NCBI GenBank assembly: GCA_019241525.1
Contig: JAFAWY010000118.1
Coordinates: 64,047 to 109,719, forward strand
Direction: 5' to 3'
From: Pseudonocardiales bacterium
GTDB lineage: Bacteria; Actinomycetota; Actinomycetes; Mycobacteriales; Pseudonocardiaceae
DNA: 45,673 bases
Below the pieces are notes generated by a model, which worked only from the letters and a program-made list of their open reading frames with translations, did not search any database and was not told where the DNA came from. Shown piece by piece: positions 24,774 through 32,652 of this stretch. The first letter of the stretch is position 1; every line of letters starts with the position of its first letter. Both the position numbers and the translations under genes were made by a program.

Positions 24774-25787
24774 GTGCGCGCTCGCTGGATTACTGCAGCT
24801 GTCCTCGCCGCCGCCTTGACGGGATGCGGTTCGTCGCCGCCCGCCGGGCCGCCGCCGGCGCCGCTGCCGCCCGCTGCCGAGCCGGCTCCCGCTCCAGTGC
24901 CTACCGCGCCGCCAGCCGGGCGGACGGTACCGGTGGGCCACGGCCCGGAAGGCGTCGTGGTGGACCCGCAGACCCATCTGGTAGCCGTGGGCGTGCGCAA
25001 CCCGTTCGCGCTGGCGTTACTCGACGCCACGACTGGCGCAGTGGTGCGCACAGTTGCGCTGCCGGGCGGGTTGCGGCACCTGCAGCTCGCCGCACCCCGT
25101 GGCCCGGTTTTGATCCCCGACGAGGACTCGGATCAGCTCGTCCGGACGGCGCTGCCTGGCGGTGAGATCACTTCACGGGTGAGGACCGGCCGCGCGCCGC
25201 ACGACGCGACCGCGGCCGCCAATGGCACCGTGTTCGTCGCCAACGAACTCGGCCGCAGCGTTGTCGCCGTCCGCGGTGATCAGATCGTGCACACGTTCAC
25301 CGATGTCACGCAGCCGGCCGGAGTTGCCGCCGTCGGCAATCTCGTCGGTCTGGTTGACGTCCGGGAAAACACGCTGAGCCTGTACGACGCCGAACGTTTC
25401 CTCCGGGTTAGCGAGGTGCCCGCCGGCGCCGGACCCACCCACGTGGTCGCCGACAAGCGTGGTCATCTGGCCGTCATCGACACCCGCGGCGGGGCAGTGC
25501 TGCTTTACGAAGTACAGCCCGCGCTCAGGCAGATCGGTCGAGTCGAGCTACCCGGCACGCCCTACGGGGTTGCTTACGACCCGGTCCGCGACCGGCTGTG
25601 GGTGACCCTGACCGCCCTCAACGAGGTGATCGGGCTCAACCTCAACACCAGCCAGCCCGTGCTCGCCAGCCCACTGCCCACGGTCCGGCAGCCCAATACC
25701 GTCGCCGTGGATCCCACGACCGGGCGGGTGTATGTAACGGGAACGGCCGATGGGGTACTCGAAATCATTGAGCCCCAGAGTCCGTAG
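24774..25787 (+). CDS. Secreted lipoprotein with YncE-like beta-propeller
   Basis: A 337-residue exported protein. The signal peptide ends in a lipobox (AALTGC, Cys ~18), followed by a Pro/Ala-rich linker (~20-48) and then repeated ~40-residue strands of YVTN/NHL type: GPEGVVVDPQTHLVAVGV, GRAPHDATAAANGTVFVANE, TPYGVAYDPVRDRLWVT, QPNTVAVDPTTGRVYVTGT. A seven-bladed propeller is likely. It would sit on the outer face of the membrane as a binding or scaffold protein; no enzyme motif is seen. The start is GTG 24774. Confidence 0.88.
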   Translation: MRARWITAAVLAAALTGCGSSPPAGPPPAPLPPAAEPAPAPVPTAPPAGRTVPVGHGPEGVVVDPQTHLVAVGVRNPFALALLDATTGAVVRTVALPGGLRHLQLAAPRGPVLIPDEDSDQLVRTALPGGEITSRVRTGRAPHDATAAANGTVFVANELGRSVVAVRGDQIVHTFTDVTQPAGVAAVGNLVGLVDVRENTLSLYDAERFLRVSEVPAGAGPTHVVADKRGHLAVIDTRGGAVLLYEVQPALRQIGRVELPGTPYGVAYDPVRDRLWVTLTALNEVIGLNLNTSQPVLASPLPTVRQPNTVAVDPTTGRVYVTGTADGVLEIIEPQSP

Positions 25788-25796
25788 ATTAAAAAG

Positions 25797-25821
25797 CCCG
25801 GGCGGAAATTCTCCGCCCGGG
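25797..25821 (-). terminator. Rho-independent terminator of the Gly/Trp-rich gene
   Basis: The 10-bp stem CCCGGGCGGA / TCCGCCCGGG has a 5-base loop. On the minus strand it is followed by GCTTTTT, a proper T-run, so it terminates the minus-strand gene at 25835. It also lies 9 bases after the stop of the plus-strand lipoprotein gene but has no T-run in that direction. Confidence 0.88.
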
Positions 25822-25834
25822 TAAACGCGACTAA

Positions 25835-26050
25835 TCAGTCACACCCGCCATGCTTCTTGTGGCCGTGACCGCCGTTCCAGCCGCCCCAGCCACCACCGGA
25901 GCCGCCCCAGCCGCCGCCGTGGCCGCCCCAGCTGCTGGAGTAGGAACTGCCGTAGCCGCCCCAGCCGCCACCATAGCCGCCCCAGCCATGATGGCCGTGG
26001 TCGTCGCCGTGGTCACCGCCGCCAAACCGGAAAATATCCGTGATCCTCAT
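25835..26050 (-). CDS. Small Gly/Trp/His-rich protein
   Basis: A 71-residue product. It has a short hydrophobic lead (MRITDIFRFGG), an acidic/His stretch (DHGDDHGHH), then Gly-rich repeats of GGWGG, GGYGG and GGHGGGWGG, ending GHGHKKHGGCD with a single Cys. A strong ribosome site (GAGGGAGGG) precedes ATG 26050 and a good terminator follows the stop, so this is a real single-gene unit. There is no signal peptide of normal length. Possible roles include a metal-binding, surface-active or structural peptide, or a peptide precursor; none is proved and no modification enzyme is adjacent. Confidence 0.72.
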   Translation of the reverse strand: MRITDIFRFGGGDHGDDHGHHGWGGYGGGWGGYGSSYSSSWGGHGGGWGGSGGGWGGWNGGHGHKKHGGCD

Positions 26051-26458
26051 GCTTGTTCCCTCCCTCTTTCATTCCAGGAATTCTGCTTCACCGAGGAGTA
26101 CAGGCACCTCTTCGCGCTGGCAGAAGCGCGGACAGCAAATGTCCTGGTGCGATTTCTCATCGCAGCTAAGTGGCCAATATCTGGTGCGCGGTGGGTCACT
26201 TCATGTTGCCGCACCCATAGCGACCGGGGATCAACCGATCAACCACTCCTTGGCAGTGGAACCCCCTCTTATGACCGGTCCACGCCCCAAATTTGGCCGG
26301 TGTTCGGGCAAGCAGCGACTGTGGCCGCAACACTTGCGGTGAATGAGTACCCGCCGGGCGCCATTGCCATGCCCCACAAGCCAAGTCTCACCCCTTCAGG
26401 CGACGTAGCCGTCAGGTGAGCCGATCAGCCGTACCTGTTGTGACGTAGCGTGCACCAG
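26051..26458. other. Intergenic region without a recognisable gene
   Basis: About 400 bases between the divergent Gly/Trp-rich gene and the epimerase gene. It must hold both promoters. Some inverted short words are present near 26390-26415 (TCAGGCGACGTAGCCGTCAGG), but no convincing operator or RNA. A plus-strand frame crossing it is judged spurious. Confidence 0.6.
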
Positions 26459-27538
26459 ATGCGAATCCTGATCACCGGCGGCGCGGGTTTCATCGGCTCG
26501 CATATCGCCGATCTGCTGGCCGCTGAGGGATACTCGGTGCTGCTCCTGGATGCGTTCCTGCCGCAGGCGCACAGCTCCGGATCGCCCCCAGCATGGGTGG
26601 CGGGACACGAGCTGATCCGTGGCGATGTCCGGGATGGCGAGTTACTCGACCGGGTCCTGCCCAGGGTCGATGCGGTGTGCCACCAGGCCGCAATGGTCGG
26701 ACACGGGCTGGATCCGTCAGACGCACCGGCCTACACCGCCAACAACGATCTCGGGACGGCCGTGCTGCTGGCCGCGATGCACAAGGCAGGGGTGCGCCGG
26801 TTGGTACTGGCCAGCTCGATGGTTGTCTACGGCGAGGGTCGCTACGCCTGTTCCAACCACGGCGTCGTGCCGGCTGTGCCGCGACGAGCCGAGGACATCT
26901 CCGCGGGGCGTTACGAGGTGCCCTGCCCACACTGCGGCGCCGATCTGGAACCACTGCGGGTAAGTGAGGATGCCCCGCTGGATCCGCGCAGTACTTACGC
27001 CGCGACCAAGGTCGCGCAGGAACAGCTCGCGACGGCGTGGGCCCGGCAGACCGGGGCGGCAGTATGGGCGCTGCGTTACCACAACGTCTACGGCTCCCGG
27101 ATGCCCCGGGACACGCCCTACGCAGGGGTGGCGTCGATCTTCCGGTCGGCGCTGGCCCGCGGTATGGCGCCGCAGGTGATGGAAGACGGGCGGCAGCGCC
27201 GGGATTTCGTGCACGTTTCTGACGTGGCCAGGGCCAACGTTCTGGCGCTCACCGCGGAGCCGCCGGCCAGCCGATGCGAGCCGGTCAACGTCTGCTCCGG
27301 GCAGCCGCACACGGTCGGCGAGCTGGCCACCGAACTGGCCCGGGCGATGGGCGGGCCAGCACCGGAGATCGTTGGTGGCGCTCGCCCGGGTGATGTCCGG
27401 CACGTGACGGCAGACCCGACCCGCGCCGCTGAACGGCTGGGTTACCAGGCGCGGGTGAGCTTCGCCGAGGGCATCACCCGGTTTGCCACTGACCCGCTGC
27501 GCGAGCCGGTCACCACGTCGTCAGCAGCAGGTGGTTGA
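26459..27538 (+). CDS. Sugar-nucleotide epimerase/dehydratase (extended SDR) with CxxC insert, dTDP-rhamnose 4-epimerase-like
   Basis: A 359-residue extended SDR. The NAD site is ITGGAGFIGSH (~5-15), the Ser region ASSMVVYG (~117-124) and the catalytic YAATK (~177-181). Between these lies an insert with Cys at YACSNHG and a CPHCG pair, a zinc-ribbon-like element. I recall the same insert in dTDP-L-rhamnose 4-epimerase-type enzymes, so a deoxysugar nucleotide is the likely substrate. ATG 26459 is chosen over GTG 26450. The 3' end overlaps the convergent GT-C-like membrane protein gene by 29 bases, suggesting a shared envelope-glycan setting. Confidence 0.85.
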   Translation: MRILITGGAGFIGSHIADLLAAEGYSVLLLDAFLPQAHSSGSPPAWVAGHELIRGDVRDGELLDRVLPRVDAVCHQAAMVGHGLDPSDAPAYTANNDLGTAVLLAAMHKAGVRRLVLASSMVVYGEGRYACSNHGVVPAVPRRAEDISAGRYEVPCPHCGADLEPLRVSEDAPLDPRSTYAATKVAQEQLATAWARQTGAAVWALRYHNVYGSRMPRDTPYAGVASIFRSALARGMAPQVMEDGRQRRDFVHVSDVARANVLALTAEPPASRCEPVNVCSGQPHTVGELATELARAMGGPAPEIVGGARPGDVRHVTADPTRAAERLGYQARVSFAEGITRFATDPLREPVTTSSAAGG

Positions 27539-28925
27539 CGCCCAGCGCGACCACCGCCTGAGCGACCAGCCACCAGCGAGCCTGCCGCGCCGGCAGCAAC
27601 CCGGTTGCCGCGATCAGCCACACCGCGAACGGTAGCCAGATCCGCTCCACCTCAGCCTTGCTCAACCCGGACAGATCTGCGGCCAGCACTGCGATTGCCG
27701 CCCCCCCGCACAGCAGTTGGGGGCTCGTCACGTACCACCAACCCCGGTGCGGGGCGTCTTGAACAGCAGCCAACTCCCCTTCGCCGGCAGTCAACTCCCC
27801 CACCGTGAAGATGCGCCTCAGCCCGGCAACCCCTGCCGGCCCGAGCAGCACCGCCAGGCATGCCAGGTTGGCCCACAGCCAGTAGCTGTACGGGCGCACC
27901 AGGCCGTACTCCCCCGGCTCGTAGTACCGGATCGTGACCTGCTGGTACCCGTCGAGCCACCAGAATCCGGCAGCCGCGAAGGCGACCACCACGGCCGTCA
28001 GCGCGGTACCGGCGACCAGCAACGGGGTAATCCGGCGTGTGGCGACCGCGACGGCCAGCGGCAACAGGGCAGCCAGCACCAGCCCGTAAGACAGAAACAG
28101 CGTTACACCGAGCAGCAGCCCGCCAGCTGCAGATGCGGCAGCACCACGGAGATCAAGACGCTCGCGCGCCGCGCCGATGGCTAGCAGCGCCACCCCCCAC
28201 GCCAGCACTCCGGTGAACAGGCCATCAGCGGACACCCCGACCCAGATCGCGCCCGGCCAGAGCACCGCGAACGGCAGCGCGGCGCGCGCGACGGCCCGCG
28301 CACCCAGCGCACGCAGCGTGACGGCCACCGCAACCGCCGCCGACGACCCGACCAGGATGCACAGCATTGCCGCTGGCGCCCCGCCGGGCAGCCCGAGCCG
28401 GTCCAGGAGGATGAAGATCAGCAGCGCACCGGGTGGGTGCCCGGCAACATGGGTGGTCCATGACCCGGGTTGCAGGCCCTGGATGTGCTCGGAGAAGGTC
28501 CGCAACATCGCACCGATGTCCGTCACCCGGGGCACGTCATGCAGGTATTCGGTTGGCGTGGTGAGCCGATCAACCACCCCGAGCTGCCACCCGTCGATCA
28601 ATGCCAAGCTGATCGTCCAGGCCAGCGACGTCACTGCGGACAAGCCCAGCAACGGCCGCCAAGGCAGCCGGGCCGCCAGCTCGGGCCCACGCATGACCAC
28701 CAGCAGCGCGATAACCACCGCGGGGACGGTGCCGGGGCCCGTATGCGGCAGCCACTGCGCCCCCAGCGGCGGGGCGTCGACGTGAAGCGGCACCCCCTTA
28801 TCCAGCAGTCGTGCGCCGACTACCGCCGCGAACGTGACCAGCAGCGCGGCACTCCCCGCTGCAACGAGGTCGGCGCCCACCCCGCGGTCGACGGCCACCG
28901 ATGGCTTGGGCTCGGTCCTCGTCAC
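27510..28925 (-). CDS. Polytopic GT-C-like integral membrane protein
   Basis: A 471-residue protein with about 12 hydrophobic helices. An extracytoplasmic first loop (~45-65) and the segment GSWTTHVAGHPPGALLIF (~155-172) resemble actinobacterial conserved membrane proteins in the GT-C glycosyltransferase style, which use polyprenyl-phosphate sugars. No certain catalytic motif is assigned. The start is GTG 28925. On the minus strand TATAAG ends 8 bases before it, so the mRNA may be nearly leaderless. Glycosyltransfer is an inference. Confidence 0.7.
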   Translation of the reverse strand: MTRTEPKPSVAVDRGVGADLVAAGSAALLVTFAAVVGARLLDKGVPLHVDAPPLGAQWLPHTGPGTVPAVVIALLVVMRGPELAARLPWRPLLGLSAVTSLAWTISLALIDGWQLGVVDRLTTPTEYLHDVPRVTDIGAMLRTFSEHIQGLQPGSWTTHVAGHPPGALLIFILLDRLGLPGGAPAAMLCILVGSSAAVAVAVTLRALGARAVARAALPFAVLWPGAIWVGVSADGLFTGVLAWGVALLAIGAARERLDLRGAAASAAGGLLLGVTLFLSYGLVLAALLPLAVAVATRRITPLLVAGTALTAVVVAFAAAGFWWLDGYQQVTIRYYEPGEYGLVRPYSYWLWANLACLAVLLGPAGVAGLRRIFTVGELTAGEGELAAVQDAPHRGWWYVTSPQLLCGGAAIAVLAADLSGLSKAEVERIWLPFAVWLIAATGLLPARQARWWLVAQAVVALGVNHLLLTTW

Positions 28926-29072
28926 AGCATTGTCTTATACCGAAGGCACTTCGGCAGACAGCGTTTGCTTCATCGCGCGGCTACCGCCGCAGCGCGTGCA
29001 GTGGAAATGTCACGGTGAGTCGCTTTTCGCCGCAGTGCGTAACCATCCCGCCTGGCGGTCCGATAGGCAGGC

Positions 29073-29276
29073 GTGAGCTACGAGACCTACACCACGGAGA
29101 CCATGGATGCCCTATCTCGCGCCGTTACCGCTGCCAGAATTACCGACAACGAGAGCAGTGAGATCGCCATGGCGCAGGTCTTCGCGACGCTCGCACTCGC
29201 AGCCGCGATCCACGAAGGTTTCGCCCTCCTTGTGCAGCCACCCCAGCCGGATGCCAGACCGTATGTGGGCAGCTAA
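29073..29276 (+). CDS. Small hypothetical protein
   Basis: A 67-residue product starting at GTG 29073 with AGGCAGG just upstream. It is predominantly helical: acidic first half (MSYETYTTETMDALSRAV), an Ala/Leu-rich middle (QVFATLALAAAIHEGFALLV) and a Pro-rich end. It is followed after 9 bases by an SRPBCC gene whose ribosome site overlaps its stop, so the two are likely an operon. No family recognised. Confidence 0.6.
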   Translation: MSYETYTTETMDALSRAVTAARITDNESSEIAMAQVFATLALAAAIHEGFALLVQPPQPDARPYVGS

Positions 29277-29285
29277 GGAGGGGGA

Positions 29286-29807
29286 GTGACCGAGGGCACC
29301 ATCGCCCACCATGATGCGCGAGTCACGTACCGTTACGAGCGCTCTCTGTGCCACCCGGTCGACGTGACATGGAAAGCGATCACCGACCCGGATGAGGTCG
29401 AACGCTGGACAGGCAATCGACCTGAGATCGATTTACGGCCTGGCGGCAACTACATCTCCCACCATCGCGGCGGCCAGCGGGTAGTAGATCGCATCACGCG
29501 CATGGAGCAGCCACGGTTGCTGGAACACACGTTCTGGGTCCACATCAATCCCACGGCCCGCGTCACCTGGGAACTCAGTCCGGTCGGCAACGGGTGCCAG
29601 CTGGTGCTGACCCATGCTTTGGATATCGACGACGTGCGCACCGCATCCAACGCCCTGGGCGATGACGTCACCGTCATCCTGTCCCGCAACGGAGCAGGCT
29701 GGCACCGTCTGCTCGACAAACTTGCCGAAACGCTCAACGGCCAGCCGACGGCCTGGTCAGAGGAGGACCAAAAAGCGCTGCAGGAACGGTACGCGGCCAT
29801 GCTCTAA
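29286..29807 (+). CDS. SRPBCC-fold (AHSA1-like) protein
   Basis: A 173-residue protein of the START/AHSA1-like helix-grip fold. YRYERSLCHPVDVTWKAITD then DPDEVERWTGNRPEIDLRPG (~15-50) is the usual opening, and GNGCQLVLTHAL and the long C-terminal helix complete it. Members bind small hydrophobic ligands or assist chaperones; the ligand is unknown. The start is GTG 29286, 5 bases after AAGGAGG. It resembles the second SRPBCC protein at 30563, so the two may be paralogues. Confidence 0.87.
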   Translation: MTEGTIAHHDARVTYRYERSLCHPVDVTWKAITDPDEVERWTGNRPEIDLRPGGNYISHHRGGQRVVDRITRMEQPRLLEHTFWVHINPTARVTWELSPVGNGCQLVLTHALDIDDVRTASNALGDDVTVILSRNGAGWHRLLDKLAETLNGQPTAWSEEDQKALQERYAAML

Positions 29808-29832
29808 CGAGTCACATCGGCGTTGTACGACC

Positions 29833-30444
29833 TCAGTCTGAGTTCTGGCTCGGCTCCCGCAGTCCCAGCGTCCGTAACTCCAACGCGGCCAACTTGCGCA
29901 GCGCGGCTCGGTCGTCACGACGCCACGCTGCGGCCGGGTCCGGGCAGATGTTCACTAGCTGCTGCATCGGTCGCCGGGTGAGCGCGCGCAACGCGAGCAG
30001 ATCGACATCGATAGCGCGGACGGCCAGCGCCGAGCGGGCTGCGGTGATCCACCGTATCCGGAGCGTCAGCCACACGAGCACAGGAGGGAGCGCGCCGAGC
30101 AGCACGATCGCCACCGCGGTGCCGACTGCGAGGGTGGAAATGGTCTCTGACAAAGCCCGCCCTGACGACGCGAGGGAGTCCCCAGCACGTGCACCAGAGT
30201 TGAACGCTCTGGCTAGACCATCACCAATGATCGGTGCTTTAACCGCGCTTCGGGCAGCATTCTGAAATGCATCGTGGATGACCGCACCGGCGCCCTTGAG
30301 TCCCTCCCCCGGACCTTGCAGCCGCACTATCAGGGTGAACGCCGCGCGAGCTACCTCGACCACGAGCACCACCCAGATGACCACCAGCAGGTCGGCGAGT
30401 ACCTGCCGCGCCGCCCGGCCGCGCTGTTCGGCGTAAATGCGCAT
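29833..30444 (-). CDS. Membrane protein of unknown function
   Basis: A ~203-residue protein with two transmembrane helices (about residues 16-40 and 105-130) separated by a Gly/Ala/Ser-rich ~65-residue loop containing amphipathic segments, and a basic/acidic C-terminal tail. No domain recognised. ATG 30444 is used; GTG 30450 is an alternative. The gene is divergent from the ArsR-controlled operon. Confidence 0.65.
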   Translation of the reverse strand: MRIYAEQRGRAARQVLADLLVVIWVVLVVEVARAAFTLIVRLQGPGEGLKGAGAVIHDAFQNAARSAVKAPIIGDGLARAFNSGARAGDSLASSGRALSETISTLAVGTAVAIVLLGALPPVLVWLTLRIRWITAARSALAVRAIDVDLLALRALTRRPMQQLVNICPDPAAAWRRDDRAALRKLAALELRTLGLREPSQNSD

Positions 30445-30498
30445 CCGCACAGTGTGCTAGCGGCGACGCACCCTCGGTGACAGGTGGTGATAGGACTG

Positions 30499-30544
30499 TT
30501 GACGCAACCGATTGGTTGCCATAGTATGGCAACCAATCGGTTGC
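30499..30544 (+). promoter_or_regulatory. Promoter buried in a 41-base ArsR-type palindrome
   Basis: TTGACG (30499-30504) and TAGTAT (30522-30527) are spaced by 17 bases. GCAACCGATTGGTTGCCATA (30504-30523) and its exact complement (30525-30544) flank a single central G, so the operator covers the spacer, the -10 element and the transcription start. The ArsR protein two genes downstream is the probable ligand-responsive binder. Confidence 0.9.
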
Positions 30545-30562
30545 TACTCGTTGGAGGCTGTC

Positions 30563-30994
30563 ATGGGTTTTCCTGATCGCATCGAGCGAACCGTGGAGGT
30601 CGCTCACCCGCCGGGCAAGGTATGGGCGGCGCTCACCACGGCCGAGGGTTTGGGCTCCTGGTTCGGCAATGAGGCGACAATCGACTTGCGCCCCGGCGGG
30701 TCGGCCCAGCTGAAGTGGACCGAAGGGTTCACGGTCAACATGCGTGTGGAACGGGTAGAGGAACCGACGGTGTTCGGGTTCACCTGGCACATCCACGGGC
30801 TATCCGAGGACGATCCGCGCCGTACCTACGTCGAGTTCACGCTGGAACCGGTCGGTTCGGGCACGCGGCTGAGGGTGGTCGAAAGCGGTTTTGCCCAGCT
30901 ACCAGAAGACGCCTACCGCAGGGCGTACGACGCCAACACCCAGGGTTGGATGAGCGAGCTAGGAGAACTGGTCAACTACCTCGATGCCGCCTGA
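30563..30994 (+). CDS. SRPBCC-fold (AHSA1-like) protein, first gene of ArsR operon
   Basis: A 143-residue helix-grip protein: RIERTVEVAHPPGKVWAALT, EGLGSWFGNEATIDLRPGGS, then GFTWHIHG and the C-terminal helix around GWMSELGELVNYL. The start is ATG 30563, with TTGGAGG upstream. It overlaps the ArsR gene by 11 bases. The pairing of an AHSA1-type protein with an ArsR regulator is common in actinobacteria; the ligand is unknown. Confidence 0.9.
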   Translation: MGFPDRIERTVEVAHPPGKVWAALTTAEGLGSWFGNEATIDLRPGGSAQLKWTEGFTVNMRVERVEEPTVFGFTWHIHGLSEDDPRRTYVEFTLEPVGSGTRLRVVESGFAQLPEDAYRRAYDANTQGWMSELGELVNYLDAA

Positions 30995-31367
30995 GATTGA
31001 GGCGATCGCCGAACAGGTCTTCATCGCCCTGGCCGACCCGACCCGGCGCGCCATCCTCGCCGCGCTGGCCTCAGAGGGTCCGGCCACGGCCACGGATCTG
31101 TCCGATCGTCTGCCGATTACGCGGCAGGCGATCGCCAAACACCTGGCCTTACTGGCCGAGGTCGGCCTGGTGACGGCCGAACCGGGGGAGCGGCGCCGGG
31201 TGCGGTACCGGCTGTGCTCGGCGCCAATGCAGGTGGCGCAGCAGTTCCTGGCCGCGCTGGCCCGCGACTGGGACGGCCCGCTGGACGCGTTGAAGGACCA
31301 CCTCGACCGGTCTGCTCGCGGACCCGCCACGACCCCATCCCAGGAAACGCAAAAAGAGCATGGCTGA
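30984..31367 (+). CDS. ArsR-family winged-helix regulator
   Basis: A 127-residue regulator with FIALADPTRRAILAALAS (~13-30), the recognition helix region TDLSDRLPITRQAIAKHLAL (~37-56), and a wing GERRRVRYRL. No Cys-rich metal motif (ELCVCDL type) is present, so it probably senses an organic or redox cue rather than metal. It is translated overlapping the SRPBCC gene and should repress its own operon through the 41-base palindrome. Confidence 0.93.
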   Translation: MPPEIEAIAEQVFIALADPTRRAILAALASEGPATATDLSDRLPITRQAIAKHLALLAEVGLVTAEPGERRRVRYRLCSAPMQVAQQFLAALARDWDGPLDALKDHLDRSARGPATTPSQETQKEHG

Positions 31368-31423
31368 TCACGCGCCCTACGCAGCGCGTGAGCATGGATG
31401 TGAACTGAAAGGTGGACACCACA

Positions 31424-32197
31424 ATGAAGACCCCTCCGATCGTCACGTCGCAGGAGTGGGAGGCGGCACGCCAGCAGCTGCTCGTGAAAGAGAAGGAGCT
31501 GACCCGCGCTCGGGACGCGCTGGCCGCAGAGCGTCGGCGGATGCCGTGGCTGGCGGTGGACAAGCAGTATGCCTTCGACGGACCTGAGGGTAGGGCGAGC
31601 CTGCTCGACCTGTTCAAAGGCCGTCGCCAGCTGATCGTCTACCGCGCCTTCTTCGAGCCGGGCGTGTTCGGCTGGCCCGACCACGCGTGCCGCGGTTGTT
31701 CCCTGGTGGCCGATCAGGTCGCCCACGTCGCCCATTTGAACGCCCGTGACACCACTCTCGCCTTCGTGTCGCGGGCACCGCAGCCGGACATCGCGCGGAT
31801 GAAGGCCCGGATGGGCTGGACCATGCCCTGGTACACCATGATCGACGAGTTCGACACCGACTTCGGTGTGGACGAATGGCACGGCACGAACGCCTTTATC
31901 CACGATGGCGACCGGCTGTTCCGCACGTATTTCATCAACAACCGCGGCGACGAGGCGTTGGGGAGCACCTGGAGTTACCTCGACATGACCGCGCTCGGGC
32001 GTCAGGAGGAGTGGGAAGACTCGCCTGAAGGCTACCCCCAAACCCCGCCATACGAGTGGTGGAACTGGCACGACGAATACCACGATGCCGAACCGGCACA
32101 GGGGTGGCTGGCTCAAGTCGCTGGGGCCACCACCACCGACCTCAACACACCACAGCGAGGGTCAGCTGGCTGCTGTGCGGGTAACACGGCAGGTTAG
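31424..32197 (+). CDS. DUF899 thioredoxin-like protein
   Basis: A 257-residue protein of the DUF899 family: SQEWEAARQQLLVKEKELTR (~8-27), RRMPWLAVDKQYAFDGPEG, then a thioredoxin-like core with CRGCS (CxxC) and FVSRAP, and the conserved aromatic end TPPYEWWNWHDEY. The enzymatic role is unknown; the fold suggests redox activity. The tail contains two adjacent Cys (GCCAG). ATG 31424 is used, 9 bases after AAAGGTGG. It is third in the ArsR operon. Confidence 0.9.
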   Translation: MKTPPIVTSQEWEAARQQLLVKEKELTRARDALAAERRRMPWLAVDKQYAFDGPEGRASLLDLFKGRRQLIVYRAFFEPGVFGWPDHACRGCSLVADQVAHVAHLNARDTTLAFVSRAPQPDIARMKARMGWTMPWYTMIDEFDTDFGVDEWHGTNAFIHDGDRLFRTYFINNRGDEALGSTWSYLDMTALGRQEEWEDSPEGYPQTPPYEWWNWHDEYHDAEPAQGWLAQVAGATTTDLNTPQRGSAGCCAGNTAG

Positions 32198-32604
32198 CGG
32201 CCTACAGATCCGCAGCGGCGCTGATCGCGGCCGCGGGTCGACCCAAAGCCGACACGCACGGACCTCGACCATGGAGCATCGATATGGATCCGAGTCGACC
32301 ATGAATGATGGGGTGAAGTCCGACGATCTGGGTGCCGCTGAGCGTTGAGCGGACCTCGAGTGCTAAGCCTTCGGCGCGCGCAAGCGCGCCGTTGCGCTGA
32401 GCCGGGTGAGACCACGCTAAGCGCTCAACGAAGGTGACAAAGACGAGGCCTGGGAGCAGCGCCCTGATGCGCCGGCGTGAAGCGAGGTCAACTCGGCAGC
32501 TCTGGACCGCCTAGACCCGCTGTGCGCCGCTGGCCCGGCAACGGACAAACTGACCTCCGACCAACCAGTGCCGGCCGCCCGCTTGGAAGGAGACGGACTT
32601 GTCC
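32198..32604. other. Intergenic region before uppP
   Basis: About 400 bases with no convincing gene. A GC hairpin GGCGCGCGCAAGCGCGCC lies near 32370 and could be the terminator of the ArsR operon. The uppP promoter should lie here but is not obvious. Confidence 0.55.
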
Positions 32605-32652
32605 ATGCGCATGTTTCCGCCTCGCTCTACCCACCGGGTGGGTGGACAGTGA
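32605..32652 (+). CDS. Possible 15-residue leader peptide coupled to uppP
   Basis: GGAAGGAG sits about 10 bases before ATG 32605. The frame reads [15 protein letters not shown] and its TGA (32650-32652) overlaps the uppP GTG as GTGA. uppP itself has no good ribosome site, so translation may reach it by coupling. The peptide is Arg/Pro-rich. Speculative but structurally consistent. Confidence 0.4.
   Translation: MRMFPPRSTHRVGGQ

Noticed and set aside
25850-26419. Plus-strand 189-residue frame across the Gly/Trp-rich gene
   Set aside because: Its first part is the Ala/Val/Pro-rich complement of Gly codons on the other strand; no ribosome site.
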